Source of the DNA: Cloacibacterium sp046296655
Lineage (GTDB): Bacteria > Bacteroidota > Bacteroidia > Flavobacteriales > Weeksellaceae
DNA length: 64,000 nucleotides
Direction: 5' to 3'
Assembly: GCA_046296655.1 (NCBI GenBank)
Contig: JBKBLE010000007.1
Location: forward strand, 27,288-91,287
Under the pieces are notes generated by a model, which was not told the DNA's origin, searched no databases, and saw only the letters and a list, made by a program, of their open reading frames with translations. Made by a program: the position numbers and the translations under genes. Position 1 is the first letter of the stretch; each line of letters starts with the position of its first letter. Positions 25,485 to 34,717 of the stretch are shown piece by piece.

Positions 25485-26896
25485 TTAATTTTTAGGTATA
25501 CTTGCTGCCTTTCTCACGAAATAATTATCGGTAGAACTATTGCCTCTTAATCTGTAGAAGCCACAATTTCACCAAGATGCAGGAACATCTATAATGGACA
25601 TATCTTCGCCAGTATCATTAGAAACGTGCGCTGCAATCATATTTTGCCACTTCTGAATTCTTTGTTGACTGTAATCCAAATAAAACAAATCGTATTTTTT
25701 ATCAATCAAATCATTTAAATATTTGATATATAGAGTTTTGTATTCAGGAATAGATAAAACTTTAGAAACCAAAGGATTTTGGTCGCTTTTCCCCCAAGTT
25801 AAAGGATTTTGAATACCAGAATCTGTCATCAGAAGAGACGTTCCCAAAGTATTGTCATAATCATAAGGAATGAAATAAAATTTTCCGTTCGCATCAAAAT
25901 AGAAATAAAAATTATTAGAATTATTCCAATAATCGTCCCACATTCCTACCATTACATTTACGGCGTAAGTTTTCAAAAATAGATTGACATCCATTTTTTG
26001 TGAAATATAAGTTTTAAAATCATCACCATTTTTGGAATTAACATTCGTGATGAAATCTGCCAATTGTGTTTTGGCTGTCTCCAAATTAGATTTACTTCCT
26101 TTGTAATCGTAAGTCGGCGTATTGGTATAAGTTAAAGTCACATCTTCTATTCCCATATTCGAAGTGGAAGCGTCTTTAAAACTTGCTCCCCAATTTGCTT
26201 TCCATAAATTTCCAGTCGTAGAAAAAAATGTACTTCTATTGGCTAAATAAACATCGTCAACAGGTTCTTGCAGCTGATACACTCCAAAATAAGCGGCTTT
26301 GTTATCTCCACTCACTTTAATGGTAAGTTTACAATAACTAGATTGCGGTGCAGTCCAAACTCCAAATTTCTCAAATAAATCATAAGAATAGACTTCTCTG
26401 GCATACATTGCATCGTCTTTAAACCATTTGAGAACCACTTTTTCAGAATTATGAAAGAGTTGAGTTTTATTATATTTCTTGAAACTCACGGTAAAACTTG
26501 CGTGATGCCAATCTGGATTGGTCGCATATCCGTTTCTCCAGGATTTCCTTCTGGTCTTCTTCTGCTGGTAATTCCTTTCAATCTTAATCCTATATTATCT
26601 AAAATTTCTGTGGTTCCGTTTTTCACCCAAGTGAATTTTCCAGCTATATATTCTTCATTATTGGGATTTTGGTCGTAAAAATTCAAAAATTTATTCCATT
26701 CTGCAAGAGAAACTTCTACCGTAATTTCTGGCAATGCATCAATATCATAAATAAATTTTTGAGAATCTGTTTGAAAATAAGGCGGTTGATAAGCCTGTTG
26801 AAACAACGGAGGATCTGGAGTTATAGGATTGTTCTCTTCTTGATTTCTACAAGTTACTAAAAGTAAAAGAATACTGAACAGAAAAAACTTTTTCAT
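25485..26896 (-). pseudogene. CotH-kinase family lipoprotein, broken by a frameshift and an in-frame stop
   Basis: The N-terminal part (26896 to about 26525) has a lipobox (LLVTC, Cys16) and the CotH opening ITVEVSLAEWNKFLNFYDQNP and NIGLRLKGITSRR. The frame then shifts near 26520-26530 (a missing base; the other frame gives NPDWHHASFTVSFKKYNK) and runs to 25569 with the kinase motifs VLKWFKDDAMYAREVYSYDLF, GVYQLQEPVDD and FYFIPYDYDNTLGTSLL. A TGA at 25569-25571 follows PASW; past it CGFYRLRGNSSTDNYFV leads to the natural stop at 25485. Restored length about 470 residues. Spore-coat CotH kinases are protein kinases; function in flavobacteria is unclear. Confidence 0.85.
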
Positions 26897-26981
26897 GATT
26901 AGAAATTTGAAACAAAACTACATCAATTATCATATAAAAAATCACCAAAATTCTATGATTTATAATAGCTTATTTCAAAAA

Positions 26982-27011
26982 AAAAGAGAATTACTTTCGT
27001 AATTCTCTTTT
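26982..27011. terminator. terminator downstream of tRNA-fMet
   Basis: Stem AAAAGAGAATTAC / GTAATTCTCTTTT (13 bp, perfect) with TTTC loop; U-run on the - strand, right after the 3' end of the tRNA gene. Confidence 0.85.
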
Positions 27012-27018
27012 AACTTAG

Positions 27019-27091
<73 letters not shown>

Positions 27092-27168
27092 TTATTGTGG
27101 TGCAAATATATAACAATTTTTTAAATCTCCAAAATTTCTGAAAAATATTTTTATTAATTCATTTTTTG

Positions 27169-27176
27169 TATCTTTG
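27169..27176 (+). promoter_or_regulatory. -7 box placed four bases before the Sua5-like start codon
   Basis: TATCTTTG ends at 27176 and ATG starts at 27180. If used, transcription starts at or next to the A of ATG, giving a nearly leaderless mRNA. No -33 TTG seen. Confidence 0.5.
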
Positions 27177-27179
27177 AGC

Positions 27180-27791
27180 ATGGCAAAAATTCTGAAAATA
27201 TATCCAGACAATCCTCAAGAGAATTATATCAACGAGGTGATTAAAACACTGCAAGATGGTGGATTGATTATTTATCCATCAGACACGGTTTATGCGTTGG
27301 GTTGTGATATTTACAATGTAAAAGCTATGGAAAAACTCGCTCGTCTTAAAAATACTACATTAGACAAAGCACAATTTTCTATTATTTGTAACAATCTCAG
27401 CCATCTTTCAGAATTTACTCGTCCTATCGAAACGTCTACTTTCAGACTTTTAAAATCTAAAATCCCAGGACCTTTTACCTTTATTTTAGAGGCCAATAAA
27501 AATTTACCACTGGCTTACAAAGGCAAAAAAACAGTCGGAATTCGTGTTCCAGACCATTCTATTCCGCAGTTAATTGTGGAAAAATTAGGTCATCCTATTG
27601 CTTCTACTTCCATAAAAGATGATGACGAAGTCATAGAATATTCTACCGACCCAGAACTCATTGCAGAGAAATACGACCATTTGGTAGATATCGTTATCGA
27701 TTCTGGTTACGGAGATAACGTAGCTTCTACCATTGTAGATTTAACCAGCGGTGAACCAGAAATTTTACGTGAAGGAAAGGGAATTCTGTAA
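27180..27791 (+). CDS. L-threonylcarbamoyladenylate synthase (Sua5/YciO/YrdC family)
   Basis: Makes threonylcarbamoyl-AMP for the t6A modification at position 37 of ANN-decoding tRNAs. YrdC-fold motifs: GGLIIYPSDTVYALGCDI, KIPGPFTFILEA, KTVGIRVPDHSI and IASTSIKDDDE. 203 residues, single YrdC domain without the Sua5 C-terminal domain; closest in pattern to YciO-type proteins, so a paralogue of the main enzyme is possible. Start at ATG 27180 rather than the TTG at 27174, which lies within the promoter box. Confidence 0.9.
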   Translation: MAKILKIYPDNPQENYINEVIKTLQDGGLIIYPSDTVYALGCDIYNVKAMEKLARLKNTTLDKAQFSIICNNLSHLSEFTRPIETSTFRLLKSKIPGPFTFILEANKNLPLAYKGKKTVGIRVPDHSIPQLIVEKLGHPIASTSIKDDDEVIEYSTDPELIAEKYDHLVDIVIDSGYGDNVASTIVDLTSGEPEILREGKGIL

Positions 27792-27796
27792 AGCGT

Positions 27797-27970
27797 CATT
27801 CTAATTTTAATCAAAGACTTCGGGCGCCAATTTGACTCCTAAAGTCGTCGAACCACTTCGTTAGGTTTCACCTTCCGCTCCCACTTTTTTGCTACATTAC
27901 ATTTCGCAAAAAGAGTTCCGCTTCAGTCGGGGCGCAGTTTTCGTCTATGATAGTAATAGTCGGCAAAAAT
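27797..27970. other. GC-richer intergenic element of unknown nature
   Basis: About 170 bases with more GC than its surroundings and no supported ORF. It holds a GACT/AGTC mini-hairpin at 27833-27845, a TTTTTGC / GCAAAAA hairpin around 27886-27911, and a doubled TTCCGCT. It starts CTTCGGGCGCC and ends near TCGGGGCGC. It looks like a structured repeat, but I see no second copy in the window. Confidence 0.4.
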
Positions 27971-28033
27971 CAAAATTTGTCTTATTTTTGAACATTCAAA
28001 ATCTAAAAATTAAAATTTTAATTTAAAATTTTC

Positions 28034-28795
28034 ATGAAAATCATTACTTCTCCAGCAAAACTGATGAATGTAGAAAATTCTACAGAATTTTTGAAATCTA
28101 CCACTCCAAAATTCATAGAAGAAGCGACTTTAATACATTCTTATCTCAAAGAAAAAAGTCCACAATATTTATCAGAATTAATGGAAATTTCAGCAAAATT
28201 AGCAGATGAAAACTGGCACAGAAACCAAGTTTGGAAACCCAAACCAACTGCCAAAGAATCTGCTCCTGCTCTTTTTGCTTTTACGGGAGAAGTTTACAGA
28301 GGTCTTGATGCGAAAACGTTAAGCAAAGACGCTGTGAATTATCTTCAAAAAAATCATAGAATTCTTTCTGGTTTATATGGATTATTAAAACCTTCAGATA
28401 AAGTAATGCTTTACCGTTTAGAAATGGGTAGAAATTTTGAATTCGAAAATTATAAAAATCTGTACGAATTTTGGAGTGAGAAAATCACAGAACAAATCAA
28501 TTCAGAACTCAAAAAAAATGAATTATTGCTCAATCTAGCAAGCAATGAATACGGAAAAGTAATCAACAGAAAAAAACTCAACAATCCTGTTGTAGATTTT
28601 GAATTTTACCAAACTCAACCGAACGGAAAACTAAAAACCATCGTAGTTTACACCAAACATGCGAGAGGTTTGGTTGTAAGATTTTGCGCTGAAACCAATG
28701 CAAAAACATTGAATGATGTAAAAGCATTCAACTACGAAAATTACTTGATTAACGAAGAATTATCAACAGACCAAAAATTGGTTTTTGTAAGGTAA
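28034..28795 (+). CDS. yaaA: peroxide stress protein YaaA
   Basis: YaaA/DUF328 family; in E. coli the protein lowers intracellular iron under peroxide stress. Diagnostic pieces: MKIITSPAKLM at the start, ALFAFTGEVYRGLDA, ILSGLYGLLKPSD and the C-terminal KHARGLVVRFCA. 253 residues, full length. A ferritin-like protein is encoded 100 bases downstream on the same strand, which fits an iron/oxidative-stress theme. Confidence 0.95.
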   Translation: MKIITSPAKLMNVENSTEFLKSTTPKFIEEATLIHSYLKEKSPQYLSELMEISAKLADENWHRNQVWKPKPTAKESAPALFAFTGEVYRGLDAKTLSKDAVNYLQKNHRILSGLYGLLKPSDKVMLYRLEMGRNFEFENYKNLYEFWSEKITEQINSELKKNELLLNLASNEYGKVINRKKLNNPVVDFEFYQTQPNGKLKTIVVYTKHARGLVVRFCAETNAKTLNDVKAFNYENYLINEELSTDQKLVFVR

Positions 28796-28896
28796 TTTTA
28801 TAAAGAATTTCAAATAAAATATAAGAAAAAGTCCTTTGGAAAGATAGAAATTTGCCATATCACAATCACAAATTATTAATTAAAAAAAAGATAAGT

Positions 28897-29487
28897 ATGG
28901 CAACTATTACAAAAACTAAAAAGACGACAACTAAAACTTCAACTCCTAAAACTACTGCAGTAAAAACTGTAAAAGCAGAAAAAGTTCCTGCTAAAAAAGA
29001 CGCTGCAAAAGATTTAGCAGATTTATTTGAAGATGGACTAAAAGACTTGTATTGGGCAGAGAAAAATCTCCTGAAAAACATGCCGAAAATGCATAAAAAT
29101 GCAAGTTCTCCAGAACTCAAAAAGTCTTTAGAAGACCACATGAAAGAAACAGAAAATCAAATTAAAAGAATTGAAGACTGTTTCAAAGAATTAGGAAAAA
29201 AACCTCAAGCTGCTGTTTGTGATGCTATGAAAGGCTTATTAGAAGAAGGAAAAGGTATAATGGAAGAAACAGAAATGGGTGCAGTACGTGATGCAGGAAT
29301 CATTGCTGCAGCTCAAAAAATAGAACATTACGAAATTGCTTCTTACGGTACACTCGCAGCTTTTGCAAAAGTATTAGGATACAACCAAAGTTTAAAATTA
29401 TTATTAGCCACTTTAGAAGAAGAGAAAAAATGTGACGAACATTTAACTCAAATTGCAGACACCAATCTGAATACTAAAGCAAAATAA
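28897..29487 (+). CDS. ferritin-like DUF892 (YciE/YciF) protein
   Basis: Stress-induced four-helix ferritin-like protein. After a Lys/Thr-rich N-terminal tail of about 40 residues (TKTKKTTTKTSTPKTT) the DUF892 domain starts at LADLFEDGLKDLYWAEKNL and continues with LKKSLEDHMKETENQIKRIE and KIEHYEIASYGTLAAFA, which carry the Glu/His metal ligands of the fold. Start ATG 28897 (MATITK); a longer frame begins 45 bases upstream without family support. The basic tail could bind DNA, which is an inference. Confidence 0.92.
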   Translation: MATITKTKKTTTKTSTPKTTAVKTVKAEKVPAKKDAAKDLADLFEDGLKDLYWAEKNLLKNMPKMHKNASSPELKKSLEDHMKETENQIKRIEDCFKELGKKPQAAVCDAMKGLLEEGKGIMEETEMGAVRDAGIIAAAQKIEHYEIASYGTLAAFAKVLGYNQSLKLLLATLEEEKKCDEHLTQIADTNLNTKAK

Positions 29488-29507
29488 TTTATCCTTTTAC
29501 TTTACAT

Positions 29508-29539
29508 AAAAAAACCGATTTCAACATCGGTTTTTTTTT
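29508..29539. terminator. terminator after the DUF892 gene
   Basis: Stem AAAACCGAT / ATCGGTTTT with a TTCAAC loop and a T9 tail, directly before the start of the DNA-repair cluster. Confidence 0.85.
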
Positions 29540-29552
29540 AACTTTAAAAATC

Positions 29553-30590
29553 GTGAAACTGATAGAATTTCGCAAAGAAGGCATTTATTGTACGAAAGGA
29601 GATTTCTACATAGACCCTTGGTTTCCTGTAAAGAAAGCCGTCATTACGCATGCTCACGCAGATCATGCAAGATGGGGAATGCAAGAATATCTTTGTACTC
29701 ACGAGACAAAACCTATCCTGAAATCTAGAATTTCCGAAGACATTTCGGTACAAAGTTTAGCTTACGGTGAAACACTAGAAATCAACGGTGTAAAATTAAG
29801 TTTTCATCCTGCTGGTCATATTGTTGGTTCTGCACAAGTCCGTTTAGAATACAAAGGTTTTGTGACAGTAATTTCTGGAGATTATAAAATTCAAAATGAT
29901 GGAATTTCTACACCTTTTGAAGTTTTAAAATGCAATGAATTCGTCACTGAATCTACTTTTGGACTGCCAATTTATCAGTGGAAATCGGTAGAAAAAATCA
30001 ACCAAGAAATTCAAAATTGGGTGATAGAAAACCAAAAAATGAACAAAACATCTGTATTTTTTGGATATTCTCTAGGCAAAGCGCAACGCTTAATGAAAGC
30101 TTTAGATGGAATCGCAACTCTTCACGTACATTCCTCTATTCATCAATTGAATGAGGCAATTTCTTCGACTGGATTGATTTTACCAGAAACTCAACTTTTA
30201 GAAATTGATGATAAAAAAGCACTAGAAAATCAAATCGTCATCGTTCCGCCAGCTTTATTGGGAACGAATATGATTAAAAAAATTCCAAATGCTGCTACCG
30301 CAATTTGTTCAGGTTGGATGCAAGTGAGAGGAAGAAGACGCTGGAAATCTGCAGATGCAGGTTTTGCGATTTCGGATCACGCTGATTGGAACGGATTATT
30401 ACAAACGGTAAAATCTACAGAAGCCGAAAAAGTATATGTAACTCATGGTTCTACCGAAATTTTCTCAAAATATTTAAATGAAATCGGAATTGCTGCCGAA
30501 GTGGTGAAAACCAAATTTGGCGAAGAAGAACAAGGAGACGATAATATAGAACCTGGAAGCACAGAAGAAAACTCAAATTCAGAATTGTAA
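29553..30590 (+). CDS. ligase-associated DNA exonuclease (metallo-beta-lactamase fold)
   Basis: First gene of a four-gene DNA-repair cluster. The MBL signature THAHADHARWG lies near residues 31-41, followed by the beta-CASP region HPAGHIVGSAQVRLEY, ISGDYKIQ and YSLGKAQRLMKAL; in relatives this is a Zn-dependent exonuclease called Exo or LigD-type MBL exonuclease. GTG start, 345 residues, four bases before the ligase ATG, so coupled. The C-terminal 20 residues are acidic. It presumably trims ends before ligation. Confidence 0.93.
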   Translation: MKLIEFRKEGIYCTKGDFYIDPWFPVKKAVITHAHADHARWGMQEYLCTHETKPILKSRISEDISVQSLAYGETLEINGVKLSFHPAGHIVGSAQVRLEYKGFVTVISGDYKIQNDGISTPFEVLKCNEFVTESTFGLPIYQWKSVEKINQEIQNWVIENQKMNKTSVFFGYSLGKAQRLMKALDGIATLHVHSSIHQLNEAISSTGLILPETQLLEIDDKKALENQIVIVPPALLGTNMIKKIPNAATAICSGWMQVRGRRRWKSADAGFAISDHADWNGLLQTVKSTEAEKVYVTHGSTEIFSKYLNEIGIAAEVVKTKFGEEEQGDDNIEPGSTEENSNSEL

Positions 30591-30593
30591 ACC

Positions 30594-32189
30594 ATGAAGC
30601 AATTTTCACAATTATTTTCTACGTTAGAAACGTCTAATAAGACCAACGACAAAATTTCGGCGTTGGTACATTACTTTTCTACCGCAACAGAAGAAGACAA
30701 ATTGTGGCTGATTGCACTATTCACAGGAAAACGACCAAAAAGACCTGTAAAAACCAATTTTCTAAAACTTTGGGCAATGGAAATTTCTGGAATTCCAGAA
30801 TGGCTTTTTTTAGAAAGTTACGCTTCTGTAGGCGATTTAGGCGAAACCATCGCACTTTTATTGCCGCCTTCTGAAAATTCTATTGATCAATCACTTTCCG
30901 CTTGGATGAAAGAAATTATCGCGTTACATGATAAAACTGATGAAGAAAAAAAAGAATTCGTTACAAATGCATGGAAAAACCTTGATACGCAAGAACGATT
31001 AATTTTCAACAAATTAATTGGCGGAAGTTTCAGAATTGGCGTTTCTCATAAATTATTAGTGAACGCACTTTCAAAATATTCAGGAATTGATGAAAACGCT
31101 TTAATGCATGCCATTATCGGAAAATGGAAAGTAGAAGAAACTCAATTTTCCGAATTGATTAATGGCGAAAACATCAATACAGACGCATCAAAACTCTACC
31201 CTTTTTGCTTGGCATATCCATTAGAAAACGAACTAGAAAGGTTAGGAGAAGCAAAAGATTGGCAAATAGAATATAAATGGGACGGAATTCGTGGACAAAT
31301 CATCAAAAGAAATGAAGAAATTTTCATCTGGAGTCGTGGCGAAGAATTGGTAACAGAACAATTTCCTGAACTCGTAGAAAACATCAAAAAAATTTCTGGA
31401 AACTTCGTTTTAGATGGAGAAATTTTAGCCATTAAAGAAGGGCAAGTTCTCAATTTTAATGACTTGCAAAAACGTCTGAATCGAAAAAATGTTTCTAAAA
31501 AAATGATGGAAGAAATTCCAGTAGGTTTGTACGTTTATGATTTATTAGAACTTGATTTTGAAGATTTACGAAATGAGAAATTAGAGGTTAGAAGACAGAA
31601 ATTAGAAAATCTCATTCAAAATGCTGAAAATTTTAAATCTCAAATTTCAAATCTCAGATTGTCAGAAATTATCGATTTCAATAATTGGGAAGAACTTCAT
31701 GAAATTCGTGAAAAATCTAGAGAAATCAACTCAGAAGGATTAATGCTGAAAAGTAAAAATTCTATATATCATGCGGGAAGAAAAAAAGGTGATTGGTGGA
31801 AATGGAAAGTTGCTCCACTCACGATTGATGCGGTTCTCATTTATGCACAAAAAGGCTCTGGAAGAAGGAGCGCATATTATACAGATTACACTTTTGCGAT
31901 AAAAGACGGCGAAAAACTCGTCACCATTGCCAAAGCATATTCTGGTTTAACGGATAAAGAAATTATGGAAATCAATAAATTTATCCGCAATAATTCTTTA
32001 GAAAAATTCGGACCAGTGAGAACCGTGAAACCCGAATTGGTTTTCGAAATTGCTTTTGAAGGTATTGGTTACAGCAGTCGACATAAATCTGGTGTTGCCG
32101 TGCGTTTTCCAAGAATTTTAAGATGGCGAAAAGACAAAACAGTTGACGAAATTGATACTATAGAAACCGTAAAAAGTTTAATAATGTAG
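30594..32189 (+). CDS. ATP-dependent DNA ligase (LigB/LigC-like)
   Basis: ATP-dependent DNA ligase. An N-terminal helical domain is followed by the nucleotidyltransferase core with motif I EYKWDGIRGQ (adenylated Lys about residue 228), motif III FVLDGEILA, motif IV SEGLMLKSK and motif V WWKWK; the OB domain ends with SGVAVRFPRILRWR. 531 residues. The other cluster members (MBL exonuclease, Lhr helicase, PdeM) are those that accompany this ligase type in many bacteria. Its stop codon TAG is part of a palindromic repeat. Confidence 0.95.
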   Translation: MKQFSQLFSTLETSNKTNDKISALVHYFSTATEEDKLWLIALFTGKRPKRPVKTNFLKLWAMEISGIPEWLFLESYASVGDLGETIALLLPPSENSIDQSLSAWMKEIIALHDKTDEEKKEFVTNAWKNLDTQERLIFNKLIGGSFRIGVSHKLLVNALSKYSGIDENALMHAIIGKWKVEETQFSELINGENINTDASKLYPFCLAYPLENELERLGEAKDWQIEYKWDGIRGQIIKRNEEIFIWSRGEELVTEQFPELVENIKKISGNFVLDGEILAIKEGQVLNFNDLQKRLNRKNVSKKMMEEIPVGLYVYDLLELDFEDLRNEKLEVRRQKLENLIQNAENFKSQISNLRLSEIIDFNNWEELHEIREKSREINSEGLMLKSKNSIYHAGRKKGDWWKWKVAPLTIDAVLIYAQKGSGRRSAYYTDYTFAIKDGEKLVTIAKAYSGLTDKEIMEINKFIRNNSLEKFGPVRTVKPELVFEIAFEGIGYSSRHKSGVAVRFPRILRWRKDKTVDEIDTIETVKSLIM

Positions 32190-32213
32190 ACAAGTCGAGA
32201 CTTGTCCAAATTA
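32189..32213. repeat. palindromic repeat copy 1, between ligase and helicase genes
   Basis: GACAAGTCGAGACTTGTC is a perfect 18-bp palindrome, followed by CAAATTA. The same 25 bases recur at 32428-32452 inside the next gene. Confidence 0.85.
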
Positions 32214-32218
32214 ATTAT

Positions 32219-34696
32219 ATGAAAATCCAAAAAACCCAAGGTTACCAAATCATCCAAAATTGGATGAACGAAAAAGGTCAAAAACCGTTTTCTTTTCAAG
32301 AGGAAACTTGGGATTTATATGCTCAAAATTTTTCAGGTTTAGTTGTAGCTCCTACTGGTTTTGGAAAAACATTCTCGGTATTTTTAGCTGTTATTAATGA
32401 CTTCCTCAATCATCCAGAAAAAGTAAGGACAAGTCGAGACTTGTCCAAATTACAATTGCTTTGGGTAACTCCACTTCGTTCGCTTTCCAAAGATATTGCG
32501 AAAGCCATGCAAACTGCTATAAATGAAATTGGATTGGATTGGACAGTTGGCGTGAGAAACGGCGACATTTCTGCATCAGAAAAGCAAAAACAAACGAGAA
32601 ATATGCCCGAAATTTTGGTAGTAACTCCAGAAAGTTTGCATTTGCTTCTCGCTCAAAAATCCAAAACCAAATTTTTTAAAAATCTACAATGTGTCGCTGT
32701 AGATGAATGGCACGAATTGCTCTCGTCAAAACGAGGCGTGATGGTAGAATTGGCGCTTTCGCATTTACGAAGTATTTCTAAAAATTTGAAAATTTGGGGA
32801 TTAACTGCCACCATCGGAAATTTAGAAGAAGCATTAGACGTTTTAGTTCCTTATGAAACTCCCAAAAAAATAGTTCTCGCCAAAGAAAAAAAGAAAATAG
32901 AAATACTCTCTGTTTTGCCAGATGAATTAGAACTTTTGCCTTGGGCTGGACACATGGGAAGCAAAATGACAGAAAAAATTCTTCCTATTATCGACCAAAG
33001 CAAGACTACTCTCATTTTTACCAACACCAGAAATCAAGCGGAAAATTGGTATCAAAATTTATTGGCAGTCAATCCAGATTTAGCTGGTCAAATCGCTATA
33101 CATCACAGTTCGATAGATTTTGAACTCAGAAATTGGATTGAAGATAATTTAGCTTCGGGTTATTTGAAAGCGGTAGTTTCTACTTCTTCTTTGGATTTGG
33201 GCGTAGATTTCAAACCTGTGGATACCGTGATTCAAATCGGTTCTAGTAAAGGTGTTGCAAGATTTTTACAAAGAGCGGGAAGAAGCGGACATTCTCCTTT
33301 TGAAACTTCTAAAATTTATTTCGTTCCTACCCATTCTTTGGAATTGATAGAAGTGGCAGCTTTGAAAGAAGCGCATAAACAGAATCAAATCGAGAAAAGA
33401 GAGCCAGTTGTTTTAGCTTTTGATGTTTTGGTGCAATTTCTCGTGACTTTGGCAGTTGGCGAAGGTTTCAGAGAAGAAGAAATCAAAAAACAAGTCAAAG
33501 AAACTTTCTGTTTTCGAGAAATGACCGATGATGAATGGAAATGGATTTTGCAGTTCATCACCATTGGTGGAAAATCACTGAAAAGTTATGAAGAATTCCA
33601 AAAAGTAGTCATAGAAGATGGAATTTACAAAGTAAAAAGCAGAAGAATTGCGATGCTTCATCGGATGAATTTGGGTGCGATTGTAAGTGATGTAATGATG
33701 AAAGTGAAATTTTTCGGCGGTGGTTACATTGGCATGATTGAAGAGTTTTTTATTTCCCGTTTGAACAAAGGAGATGCTTTTATTTTAGCAGGAAGAGTTT
33801 TAGAAATTGTGAATATCAAAGAACAAGAAGTTCAGGTAAAATTAAGCTCTAAAAAACGCGGAATTGCAGCAAGTTACGCAGGTGGAAGATTGCCCATGAC
33901 TTCCTATTTGTCTCATTTTTTACGAGAAAAATTAGAGGATTCTCTTTCACCAAATCCTAGAGAAAAAGAACTAAAATTTCTACAACCGTTGCTTCTAGAC
34001 CAAGAAGGCGTTTCTCACATTCCAAAATCTGATGAATTTTTGGTAGAACTCATCGAAAACAAATACGGAAATCACCTTTTTATGTATCCATTTGAAGGAA
34101 GATTGGTTCACGAAGTGATGTCTGCTTTGATAGCGTACAGAATTTCTAAAATTTTCCCGATTTCATTTACCATGGCCATGAATGATTACGGTTTCGAATT
34201 GAGTAGCGACCAACCGATTCCTTTAGAAGAAAAACATTTGCAACAAATATTGAGCAAAGAAAATCTCATTCAAGATGTGATGGCAAGTATCAATGCTGCG
34301 GAAATGGCCAAAAGAAAATTTCGAGATATTGCGGTGATTTCTGGCTTGGTTTTACAAAATTATTACGGCAACAAAAAGAAATTTAAAAACATACAATCAT
34401 CGTCAAACCTTATTTTTAAGGTATTGGAAGATTACGAACCAGATAATTTGCTTTTGAGACAAGCTTACACCGAAGTTTTTAACAATCAGTTAGAAGAAGT
34501 ACGACTAAGAGAAGCATTTGAGAGAATTTCTTCCTCTAAAATTGTATTCGAAAAAACCACACAATTTACACCGCTGAGTTTCCCTATAAAAGTAGACAGT
34601 CTTCGTCAATCGCTTTCTAGTGAAGATTTATTGACCAGAATCGAAAGAATGAAAACCGCTGGAATTCCTAAAAAAAGAAATCGTTTTTCTCGATAA
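32219..34696 (+). CDS. ligase-associated DEXH-box helicase (Lhr-Core type)
   Basis: Superfamily 2 helicase of the Lhr-Core type, thought to work with the ligase and nucleases of this cluster in DNA damage repair. Motif I is APTGFGKTFS (about residues 43-52), motif II VDEWHELL, motif III LTATIG, motif V STSSLDLGVD and motif VI QRAGRSGHSP. The C-terminal half carries the Lhr winged-helix and beta-barrel domains. 825 residues, about normal. Residues 70-78 (RTSRDLSKL) are encoded by a copy of the palindromic repeat, located between motifs I and Ia. Confidence 0.94.
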   Translation: MKIQKTQGYQIIQNWMNEKGQKPFSFQEETWDLYAQNFSGLVVAPTGFGKTFSVFLAVINDFLNHPEKVRTSRDLSKLQLLWVTPLRSLSKDIAKAMQTAINEIGLDWTVGVRNGDISASEKQKQTRNMPEILVVTPESLHLLLAQKSKTKFFKNLQCVAVDEWHELLSSKRGVMVELALSHLRSISKNLKIWGLTATIGNLEEALDVLVPYETPKKIVLAKEKKKIEILSVLPDELELLPWAGHMGSKMTEKILPIIDQSKTTLIFTNTRNQAENWYQNLLAVNPDLAGQIAIHHSSIDFELRNWIEDNLASGYLKAVVSTSSLDLGVDFKPVDTVIQIGSSKGVARFLQRAGRSGHSPFETSKIYFVPTHSLELIEVAALKEAHKQNQIEKREPVVLAFDVLVQFLVTLAVGEGFREEEIKKQVKETFCFREMTDDEWKWILQFITIGGKSLKSYEEFQKVVIEDGIYKVKSRRIAMLHRMNLGAIVSDVMMKVKFFGGGYIGMIEEFFISRLNKGDAFILAGRVLEIVNIKEQEVQVKLSSKKRGIAASYAGGRLPMTSYLSHFLREKLEDSLSPNPREKELKFLQPLLLDQEGVSHIPKSDEFLVELIENKYGNHLFMYPFEGRLVHEVMSALIAYRISKIFPISFTMAMNDYGFELSSDQPIPLEEKHLQQILSKENLIQDVMASINAAEMAKRKFRDIAVISGLVLQNYYGNKKKFKNIQSSSNLIFKVLEDYEPDNLLLRQAYTEVFNNQLEEVRLREAFERISSSKIVFEKTTQFTPLSFPIKVDSLRQSLSSEDLLTRIERMKTAGIPKKRNRFSR
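32428..32452. repeat. palindromic repeat copy 2, inside the helicase coding sequence
   Basis: Exact 25-base match to 32189-32213, with the 18-bp palindrome GACAAGTCGAGACTTGTC. The frame stays open and encodes RTSRDLSKL between the conserved FLNHPEK and QLLWVTPLRSLSK segments. Confidence 0.9.
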
Positions 34697-34705
34697 TTTT
34701 TCTCG

Positions 34706-34713
34706 TATTTTTG
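34706..34713 (+). promoter_or_regulatory. possible -7 box before pdeM
   Basis: TATTTTTG ends five bases before the pdeM ATG at 34718. If real, it gives an internal, near-leaderless promoter within the repair cluster; TTTTT-rich sequence makes chance likely. Confidence 0.35.
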
Positions 34714-34717
34714 CAAT

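Noticed and set aside
27838..27870. Integron attC site in the GC-richer segment
   Set aside because: GTTAGGT fits one core half, but no RYYYAAC partner lies at a suitable distance and no integrase or cassette array is present.
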